Source: Mycobacterium sp. (GTDB lineage Bacteria; Actinomycetota; Actinomycetes; Mycobacteriales; Mycobacteriaceae). Taken from it: a stretch of 8,627 nucleotides of DNA. The translations under genes and the position numbers were made by a program. Where the stretch lies: the NCBI GenBank assembly GCA_029256565.1, contig JAQSXQ010000047.1:1-8627 (forward strand), in the 5' to 3' direction. The notes beneath the pieces were generated by a model. The model saw only the letters and a list, made by a program, of their open reading frames with translations, did no database searches and was not told where the DNA came from. Shown here one piece after another: positions 1 to 4,793 of the stretch. Position 1 is the first letter of the stretch; every line of letters begins with the position of its first letter.

Positions 1-896
1 AGCGGGAATGCGGTGTAGGGCAGCTGCAGGGACCCGTCGGCGAAGCGGGCCATGACCTCGGGCGCTGCGGCGAACATCGCCTCGGCAGACTGCGATCCGA
101 TGCCGCTTCCGGTGATTTGAATTCGCCTGCTGCGCAACAGGTCCGCGGGCAGCGACGCCGCCAGACCCGCGAGCGACCCGATCTGCACGTAGGCCGTGTT
201 TGCTTCGGTGTCTTCGCCGCTGCGACCCAGCACGGCGAAGGCGGCCTCGGCGACGGGCCCCCACAGGTAATCCAGCACCAGACCGGGCGACGTCTCCGAC
301 ACCGCGTCGGCCAGGGCCTTCTGCAGACCGTCGGGTCCATCGTGGGCCAGCGACACGGTCATCGCTCCCATTCCGCGCAGCTGCTCCAGTGCCTCCGGAT
401 CGCGCCCGCCGGCGATGACCCGCTCCGCCCCGAGCGACAACGCGCCCTGCACGGCAAGGCTGCCCGACATTCCCGTGGCGCCCAGCACCAGGACGGTGCC
501 CAACGCCCCGACTTCCTCGCGCCGGGCGGTGAGGACCGTCCAGCCCGACAAGCCGGGGTTCATGCCCGCGGCGATCGTGAGCGGATCCGCTCCCATCGGT
601 AGCTCCGCCTGGAGCGGGGTGAACAGTCGCTCGGCCATCGTCCCGAAGGGTGGACGCGCGTATCCGGTGTAGACCAAGCGCCCGTCGCTGGTCCACGCAA
701 CCGCGTCGATGCCTGGGACCAATGGATACATCAGTTCGCCGGAGCCGTAGTGCCGCCCGGTGGCCAGCCCGCGAACGACGTTGTGCAGGCCGGCTGCGAC
801 GAGGCGCAACGGCTCATAGCCGGGCGGTGCCATGGGCTCGGGGAAGTCACCACAGGCGGGTGACGCATCTGGGGCAATGACGACTGCAGCACGCAT
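1..896 (-). CDS. MDR-superfamily quinone oxidoreductase / zinc-independent alcohol dehydrogenase-like protein (3' end beyond window)
   Basis: Reading the minus strand from the ATG at 896-894 gives 298 codons without a stop, running off the left edge. The N-terminus begins MRAAVVIAPDASPACGDF. A Rossmann nucleotide-binding turn GATGMSG lies at about residues 139-145, followed by a strand ending in AGGRD, as in NADPH-dependent quinone oxidoreductases of the medium-chain dehydrogenase superfamily. I see no catalytic-zinc GHE motif and no cysteine-rich structural zinc loop, so a zinc-independent reductase is more likely than a classical alcohol dehydrogenase. Visible length suggests only a few tens of residues are missing. 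The start is supported by AAGGA (905-909) 8 nt upstream; that Shine-Dalgarno overlaps a TTAAC-N3-GTTAA operator shared with the nearby tetR gene. The likely job is NAD(P)H-dependent reduction of a quinone or enone in the same response as the monooxygenase at 1968. Family call is firm; substrate is unknown. Confidence 0.85.
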   Translation of the reverse strand, partial: MRAAVVIAPDASPACGDFPEPMAPPGYEPLRLVAAGLHNVVRGLATGRHYGSGELMYPLVPGIDAVAWTSDGRLVYTGYARPPFGTMAERLFTPLQAELPMGADPLTIAAGMNPGLSGWTVLTARREEVGALGTVLVLGATGMSGSLAVQGALSLGAERVIAGGRDPEALEQLRGMGAMTVSLAHDGPDGLQKALADAVSETSPGLVLDYLWGPVAEAAFAVLGRSGEDTEANTAYVQIGSLAGLAASLPADLLRSRRIQITGSGIGSQSAEAMFAAAPEVMARFADGSLQLPYTAFP

Positions 897-905
897 CAGC
901 TTGTT

Positions 906-954
906 CCTTAACGACGTTAAACGGTCGACCTCAGCGTGCCTTAACAACGTTAAG
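906..954. promoter_or_regulatory. Twin TetR-type operator in front of the quinone oxidoreductase gene
   Basis: Two palindromes of form TTAAC-N3-GTTAA lie at 908-920 (centre GAC) and 941-953 (centre AAC), the second extending to a 15-bp CTTAAC...GTTAAG. Centres are 33 bp apart, about three helical turns. The gene-proximal copy on the minus strand runs into the AAGG ribosome-binding site of the oxidoreductase, so a bound repressor would cover the transcript start or early leader. The same arrangement, including an identical 16-mer, recurs at 1854-1902 beside tetR. I could not pick out a convincing -10 box in the 20-bp spacer. Binding by the TetR protein is inferred from repetition and position. 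Confidence 0.85.
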
Positions 955-994
955 CTGTCAACGATGGCCAGCGGCATCACCCAGACGGATCGTG

Positions 995-1066
995 TCAGCG
1001 GCGCTCGTAGTCTTTGACGAGCCGGGGCAGGTACGGGCTAACCGCGGCAGCTACGCGGTTGCCGTA
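995..1066 (-). other. In-frame continuation of the small reading frame after a TGA
   Basis: Directly after the TGA at 1069-1067 that ends the small tetR-coupled frame, the same frame stays open for 23 more codons and ends at a TGA at 997-995. The codons are strongly GC-ending (19 of 23), as expected of coding DNA here, and the peptide contains SPYLPRLVKDYERR. This may mean that the small gene was once a single unit of about 72 residues now split by a nonsense change, or it may be chance in GC-rich sequence. I recognise no family. Confidence 0.3.
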
Positions 1067-1213
1067 TCACTTGGCGGCACAGCCGATCTCGGCCTGCGTC
1101 ATGGCAACATCATCTTCATGAAGCTGCTGGACAACGCACCTTTCGACGAGAAGCCACGACTGCAGCAACGCCGTACTGATGGCCGCGGTCGCATCGTCCC
1201 GGTCAAACGTCAC
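1067..1213 (-). CDS. Small hypothetical protein, translationally coupled to tetR (48 codons)
   Basis: A GTG at 1213-1211 overlaps the tetR stop in a GTGA (1210-1213), the arrangement typical of coupled translation, and opens a 48-codon frame ending at TGA 1069-1067. It begins VTFDRDDATAAISTALLQSW and ends MTQAEIGCAAK, with three cysteines (26, 45 and, in the GTG-to-stop reading, none other than these two plus no third that I can confirm near the ends) and no clear membrane segment or signal peptide. GGAG occurs just upstream of the GTG but only 3 nt away, so initiation would depend on ribosomes finishing tetR. I do not recognise the family. Support comes from the overlap and the position between tetR and the co-regulated oxidoreductase; against it are the short length and slightly lower GC3 than its neighbours. 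It may be the front part of a longer frame, because the frame reopens after its stop. Confidence 0.4.
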   Translation of the reverse strand: MTFDRDDATAAISTALLQSWLLVERCVVQQLHEDDVAMTQAEIGCAAK

Positions 1214-1845
1214 GCACTCCGAGCCGCGATTCCGTCGAGAACGATGCCGAGCTGTCGTTCGAAACGCTCGTCACCGTCGTCGCGGGCGTGACCAGCCTCC
1301 CGGACGAGCGAAGACCCCTCACCCAGCCACGCGTCACGCTCGGAAAGTGAGTAGCGCATCGGGTCGGCCTCGGCCGACTGTCGTCGCTCTTGTTCTTCGA
1401 TGACGAACCCGACCACGAACGCGGTGGCCAGATCGACGGCGTCGTCCGCGCCGACGAGTGTCATCCCGGCTGCCGTCCAACGGGCAAACCAGGCTTCCTT
1501 CGTCTGCAGCACATCCGGATCGGAGAGGCGCGTGCCGCTGAAGATTCGGGCTCCGTCCCGGTGTTTCAGATATTCCGCACGCAGGATGCGCGCGTAGGCG
1601 GAGACATCCTCGCGCCAGTTCGTGCCTGGACCGATCGTCGACAGAGCGATTCCGACTCGGCGCATGACCTCGGTCGCCATCTCGTCGAGCAACTCTTGCT
1701 TGTTGCGCACATGCCAATACAGGGCCGGCGCACGGACATCGAGCGCGGTCGCCAGTGCACGGACGGTCAGAGCGTCCATGCCGTGTTCGTCGAGCAGTTC
1801 GAGAGCTGCCATCACGATTCGTTCCCGGGTGATGCCCTTTGTCAC
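1210..1845 (-). CDS. TetR-family repressor of the tetracycline-repressor class (TetR_C_1 type)
   Basis: This 211-residue protein is probably the repressor of its own gene, the divergent monooxygenase and the downstream oxidoreductase. The DNA-binding domain (about residues 5-50) reads ITRERIVMAALELLDEHGMD then a helix-turn-helix ending APALYWHVRNK, nearly the LYWHVKNK of tetracycline TetR. The ligand half keeps the TetR landmarks HRDGAR...GTR (95-106) and VIEEQE (149-154). Compared by eye with TetR(B), the Arg104 and Glu147 equivalents remain (R106, E150), but His64, Asn82 and His100, which contact Mg-tetracycline, appear as Gly65, Tyr84 and Phe102. The start chosen is GTG at 1845-1843, with AAGG (1854-1857) 8 nt upstream inside an operator; an ATG at 1926 is in frame but would put the operators inside the coding region. 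The gene is followed by a GTGA-coupled small frame. Confidence 0.92.
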   Translation of the reverse strand: MTKGITRERIVMAALELLDEHGMDALTVRALATALDVRAPALYWHVRNKQELLDEMATEVMRRVGIALSTIGPGTNWREDVSAYARILRAEYLKHRDGARIFSGTRLSDPDVLQTKEAWFARWTAAGMTLVGADDAVDLATAFVVGFVIEEQERRQSAEADPMRYSLSERDAWLGEGSSLVREAGHARDDGDERFERQLGIVLDGIAARSA

Positions 1846-1847
1846 GG

Positions 1848-1876
1848 TTGACACCTTAACGACGTTAAAGCATTCT
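1848..1876 (+). promoter_or_regulatory. Candidate promoter for the flavin monooxygenase
   Basis: A perfect -35 hexamer TTGACA lies at 1848-1853. At 17-bp spacing is CATTCT (1871-1876), a weak -10 that keeps the A and final T of the mycobacterial TANNNT form. The operator copy at 1856-1868 would sit between the two boxes, and the second copy (1889-1901) just past the expected start of transcription, a layout that would allow tight repression. The -35 is clear; the -10 is the weak part. Confidence 0.4.
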
Positions 1877-1902
1877 GGCCAAGTGGCTTTAACTAAGTTA
1901 AG
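1854..1902. promoter_or_regulatory. Twin TetR-type operator in the tetR / monooxygenase divergent region
   Basis: Palindromes TTAACGACGTTAA (1856-1868) and TTAACTAAGTTAA (1889-1901) have centres 33 bp apart, exactly the spacing seen at 908-953. The 16-mer CCTTAACGACGTTAAA at 1854-1869 is identical to 906-921. On the minus strand this 16-mer ends in AAGG, the ribosome-binding site of tetR. The 20-bp spacer differs in sequence from that of the other pair, so the motif and the spacing are conserved while the rest is not. This supports autoregulation plus divergent control of the monooxygenase. Confidence 0.88.
1872..1901 (-). promoter_or_regulatory. Candidate promoter for tetR
   Basis: On the minus strand TTAACT (1896-1901, 4 of 6 to TTGACA) and CAGAAT (1872-1877, 4 of 6 to TATAAT) are 18 bp apart. 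The -35 falls inside the distal operator and the predicted start of transcription (about 1865) inside the proximal operator, so occupancy of either copy should block it. The boxes are imperfect, so this is a candidate only. Confidence 0.35.
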
Positions 1903-1909
1903 GGCCCAT

Positions 1910-1928
1910 GTGTGCGGTCGCCGCACAC
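1910..1928 (+). promoter_or_regulatory. Perfect hairpin in the monooxygenase leader
   Basis: GTGTGCGG (1910-1917) and CCGCACAC (1921-1928) form an 8-bp perfect stem with a three-base TCG loop, located between the second operator and the AGGAG ribosome-binding site of the monooxygenase. There is no run of T after it, so it is unlikely to be an intrinsic terminator of the usual kind. It could stabilise the leader RNA or serve as a protein site. It also shows that this stretch looks like a leader, which favours the start at 1968 over the in-frame ATG at 1908. Confidence 0.5.
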
Positions 1929-1967
1929 CAGACCGATGGTCGGAAGTTCCTTCACGTCAGGAGAGCA

Positions 1968-3170
1968 ATGCAGAACACGAGCGGCAGAAGAGCATTGGTG
2001 GTCGGGCTCGGCATCGCCGGCATGTCGACGGCAATCGGGCTGCACCGGGCCGGGTGGACACCGGTCATCATCGAGCGCAGCCCCGAACGCCGAACCGGCG
2101 GCTATTTCATCGCACTGTTCCCCGAGGGGCGGCGAGCGGCCACCGAGATGGGGATCGCCGCTCATCTGCACACCCGCAATCCGGTCGGAGATGCCGCCAC
2201 GTGGTCGGTGAACCGCCGCGGAGCCCGCCACCGAAGTTTGGGATTCCTGGACCAGCCGGGAGGTCCGGCAGCGGTCCTGCGCGGCGACATCGAAGCGGCA
2301 CTGTGGCAGAGCATCAGCAGCGCAGGAATCGAGGTGCGGTTCGCCACCACGCCCACTGAAATCACCGACCACGCCAACGGTGTGCGCGTCTTGCTCACCA
2401 ACGCCGAAACCGCCGCGACGTGCATCGAGGATTTCGACTTGGTGGTCGGCGCGGACGGCATGCGATCTAGCGTGCGGCGCATGGTGTTCGGCCCGCACGA
2501 GGACTATCTGACCAACTGGGAAGCGATGATCTGCGCCTTCCAGCTTCCAGAACAGGTGCCGTCCTTCGGCCCGGCGGACAGCGTCGTCATCGCACGAGCC
2601 AGACGCGCTGTGTGGGTATTCGGATTCGCCGATCGGGCCCCCACCGTGTTGCTGACTTATCGCACCAAACACGTCCAGAAGCAATCCGCCGGGTTGCCCA
2701 TCGACCGTCTGCGGGCCGTGTTCGCCGGCATGGATCACCCCGCCGTCGGGCATGCCCTCGACTCCCTACAGCACGCCCCCGATTACCTGTTCGACTCGGT
2801 TCACCAGGTGATGATGCCCCGGTGGAGTACGGGGCGGGTCGCGCTCGTGGGTGACGCGGCGTGGTGTTTGAACCTCTACTCAGGCATGGGCGCCAGCATC
2901 GGGCTTCGAGCCGGCGCCGAATTGGGCGCCGCGCTGCGGCAGTATCCCGATGATCTCGCCGCCGCCCTCGACGCCTGGGAAACCGGGCTTCGCCCCGCCA
3001 TCACCCGGCACCAGCGCACCGCCCGGATCAAACAGCAGATGTTCGTCCCGTCCGGCCGCACGGTCGAGGCGCTACGCCCCATCCTGCTGCGCCTGCTTCG
3101 CAAGATCCGTACACGCCGCAGATCCAACGCGCTGACCGCGCCCTCGGCCCTGTCCGGTTCGACGCCTTGA
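1968..3170 (+). CDS. Class A FAD-dependent monooxygenase, Tet(X)/PHBH-like
   Basis: This 400-residue flavoprotein should use NAD(P)H and O2 to hydroxylate an aromatic or polyketide-like substrate in the cytoplasm. Three class A landmarks are visible: the FAD-binding GLGIAG at 13-18 with the ribose-binding Glu36 ending the second strand (VIIER); the DG motif VVGADGMRSSVRR around 159-171; and the GD motif GDAAWCLNLYSGMG starting at 295. In the last motif the usual His of GDAAH is Trp and the usual Pro is absent, a variant that marks a sub-branch. Length matches Tet(X)-type single-component enzymes, followed by a basic C-terminal tail rich in Arg. The start at 1968 has AGGAG 4 nt upstream and places the FAD fold at the very N-terminus; the ATG at 1908 would add 20 residues encoded by a leader hairpin. 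It is divergent from tetR and shares its twin operator, so induction by the substrate or a related compound is likely. Whether it acts on tetracyclines is not shown. Confidence 0.9.
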   Translation: MQNTSGRRALVVGLGIAGMSTAIGLHRAGWTPVIIERSPERRTGGYFIALFPEGRRAATEMGIAAHLHTRNPVGDAATWSVNRRGARHRSLGFLDQPGGPAAVLRGDIEAALWQSISSAGIEVRFATTPTEITDHANGVRVLLTNAETAATCIEDFDLVVGADGMRSSVRRMVFGPHEDYLTNWEAMICAFQLPEQVPSFGPADSVVIARARRAVWVFGFADRAPTVLLTYRTKHVQKQSAGLPIDRLRAVFAGMDHPAVGHALDSLQHAPDYLFDSVHQVMMPRWSTGRVALVGDAAWCLNLYSGMGASIGLRAGAELGAALRQYPDDLAAALDAWETGLRPAITRHQRTARIKQQMFVPSGRTVEALRPILLRLLRKIRTRRRSNALTAPSALSGSTP

Positions 3171-3197
3171 TCACCCTGCGTCCCGCGATGGGCGTCC

Positions 3198-3318
3198 GGT
3201 GAACATGCGGAAGCGGCAGCCAAAGCGGATGCACAGCTCATGGGTAGCGTTCGCCCGCAACGGTTCTCCCGGTTAGGACGCGTACCGCAGCGACGACGCT
3301 GCAGTACAGCACTTCGAG
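3198..3318 (+). pseudogene. Decayed C-terminal fragment of a type B carboxylesterase
   Basis: Two adjacent frames together read like the end of a carboxylesterase. From 3201 one frame gives EHAEAAAKAD; shifting by one base at about 3228-3231 the next frame gives RMHSSWVAFARNGSPG, matching the family's conserved 'MH-x-x-W-x-x-FA+TG-P' segment. A TAG (3274) then interrupts, after which the same frame gives DAYRSDDAAVQHFE, resembling the 'W-x-Y-x-S-x-x-x-VQ' stretch that follows in mycobacterial esterases, before a TAA TGA pair (3319-3324). The rest of the gene is absent; nothing in 3330-3417 is recognisable. Position right after the monooxygenase suggests an ancestral neighbour lost by deletion. 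The match is from memory of family motifs and rests on about 40 residues. Confidence 0.5.
3282..3307. terminator. Candidate bidirectional terminator hairpin between convergent genes
   Basis: The arms at 3282-3292 and 3297-3307 (GTACCGCAGCG and CGCTGCAGTAC) pair over 11 positions with one C-A mismatch and an ACGA loop. It lies in the gap between the convergent monooxygenase and transporter genes, where a terminator for both strands is expected. No T-run follows on either strand, which is common in high-GC actinobacteria but leaves the role uncertain. It overlaps the esterase remnant, so it may simply be relic coding sequence. Confidence 0.4.
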
Positions 3319-3417
3319 TAATGAGATCCGCGCCCCACAGGTCAGCTCTCGGACGGCGTTGTTCCTTCGACGGCGGACCGCGAACGCGGGGGGACTCGGC
3401 GCCGAACCGAACGCCCC

Positions 3418-4761
3418 TCAGGCCGTCGTCGTCGACTGTGGTTCCGGTGCCTTCGCCGCGGCTGCCTCGATGATCTCCCTGCGATTGGTCTCAGGGCCGT
3501 AGGCAAGTGCGATCAGCGTCAGGGCGGTCAGGATGCCGAGGTAGACCACGATCACCCACCAGTGGCCGAACGCAGCGATCAACGCGGTGGCAATGAGCGG
3601 CAGGAACCCGCCAGCCAGCACCGAACCGATCTCCCGGGCGAACGCAAAACCGGACAGTCGGGTCCGGGTGTCGAACAGTTCGGCGAAGTACGCCGCCTGA
3701 GGCGCCAGCATCGCCGGATACAGAATCCCCAAGCCCACAACGAAACCCAAGATCAGCAGCGGCGCACTCAGAGTCTCCAGCAGTAAGAAGAACGGCACCA
3801 GCCACAGCAGGGACAGCAGCGCGCCCCCGGCGTACACCGGCCGACGACCGATTCGATCGCTCAGATGCGCCCAGATGGGGATGAAGACCACCTGGATCGC
3901 GGACGCAATCACCACCGCCAGCAAGGTCGTGCTGCGTTCCACCCCGACGTTGTTGACCGCAAAACCTACGGCAAAGACAGGGAAGAGATAGGCGAAGCCG
4001 TTCTCCGCCATACGGGCGCCGACGACGACCAGAAAGTTGCGCGGACTGCGGCGAATCGACTCGAGCACCGGAATCTTGGTCTCCTGCGCCACACCGGCAG
4101 CCTCGGCCTGCACCGCGTTCTCGTACGCCTCGGTCTCGTCGATGCTGCGACGGATGAAGTAGCCAACGACCAGCAGAACAGCGCCCAACAGGAACGGCAC
4201 CCGCCAACCCCAACTCTGGAATGCGTCCTCTGGCAGCAGAGTGGCGAGCTGGTATACCCCGGTCGACAGCAAGGTAGCCAGCGCAAAGCCGGTTGGCGCC
4301 CAAGCGCCAGCGAGGCCCCGACGCTTCTGATCCCCGTGTTCCACGGAAAGCACCACGGCACCTGCATACTCGCCGCCGGCACCGAAGCCCTGCAACAACC
4401 GAAGCAGGATCAGCAGGATCGGCGCCCACACACCGATGGCGGCGTAGGTGGGCAGCACACCGATCAACGTGGTGGCCACACCCATCAGCACGATGGTGAA
4501 GATCAACATCTTCTTGCGGCCCAACTTGTCGCCCATGTTGCCCAGCACGATGCCGCCGAGCGGACGAGCCAGGAACCCCACTGCGTACGTGGCGAAGGCC
4601 GCCAGCGTCCCGACGGTCGGATCGGCGTTGGGGAAGAACTGGCTGTTGAGTACTAGCGCTGCGGCGGTGCCGTAGATGAGGAAGTCGTACCACTCGAGGG
4701 TGGTGCCGACCAGGGCGGCGATACCGGCCTTGCGGGCCTGATTGGGCGCGGCGGTCGTCAT
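3418..4761 (-). CDS. MHS-family MFS transporter (metabolite:H+ symporter)
   Basis: A 447-residue membrane protein with about 12 hydrophobic segments, expected to import an organic acid or related metabolite with protons across the inner membrane. Family marks are TLEWYDFLIYG (21-31), the loop-2 motif GNMGDKLGRKK (74-84), RLLQGFGAGGEYAG (121-134), WGWRVPF (184-190), the second-half loop SDRIGRRP (301-308) and ELFDTRTRLSGFAFAREIG (361-379), the set seen in the ShiA/ProP/KgtP group. The start is supported by GGAGG (4771-4775) 9 nt upstream. It is the last gene of the minus-strand operon, 32 bp after the dehydratase, so it probably brings in the compound that the dehydratase and the FAD enzyme process. 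MHS members carry diverse substrates, so none can be named from sequence alone. Confidence 0.9.
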   Translation of the reverse strand: MTTAAPNQARKAGIAALVGTTLEWYDFLIYGTAAALVLNSQFFPNADPTVGTLAAFATYAVGFLARPLGGIVLGNMGDKLGRKKMLIFTIVLMGVATTLIGVLPTYAAIGVWAPILLILLRLLQGFGAGGEYAGAVVLSVEHGDQKRRGLAGAWAPTGFALATLLSTGVYQLATLLPEDAFQSWGWRVPFLLGAVLLVVGYFIRRSIDETEAYENAVQAEAAGVAQETKIPVLESIRRSPRNFLVVVGARMAENGFAYLFPVFAVGFAVNNVGVERSTTLLAVVIASAIQVVFIPIWAHLSDRIGRRPVYAGGALLSLLWLVPFFLLLETLSAPLLILGFVVGLGILYPAMLAPQAAYFAELFDTRTRLSGFAFAREIGSVLAGGFLPLIATALIAAFGHWWVIVVYLGILTALTLIALAYGPETNRREIIEAAAAKAPEPQSTTTA

Positions 4762-4793
4762 GCGGGGTGTCCTCCGTGAGGTGAGATTTGGAT

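Noticed and set aside
992..1291. A 99-codon plus-strand frame opposite the small tetR-coupled frame.
   Set aside because: It runs antisense through the tetR 3' end, becomes Arg/Ser-rich, has no ribosome-binding site and no recognisable domain.
1846..1926. An upstream ATG start for tetR adding 27 residues.
   Set aside because: It would place both operators and the Shine-Dalgarno inside the coding region; TetR-class proteins begin just before the first DNA-binding helix, as with the GTG at 1845.
1908..1967. An upstream ATG start for the monooxygenase adding 20 residues.
   Set aside because: AAGGG is only 3 nt before it, the added residues come from a hairpin leader, and the ATG at 1968 with AGGAG places the FAD motif at the expected N-terminal position.
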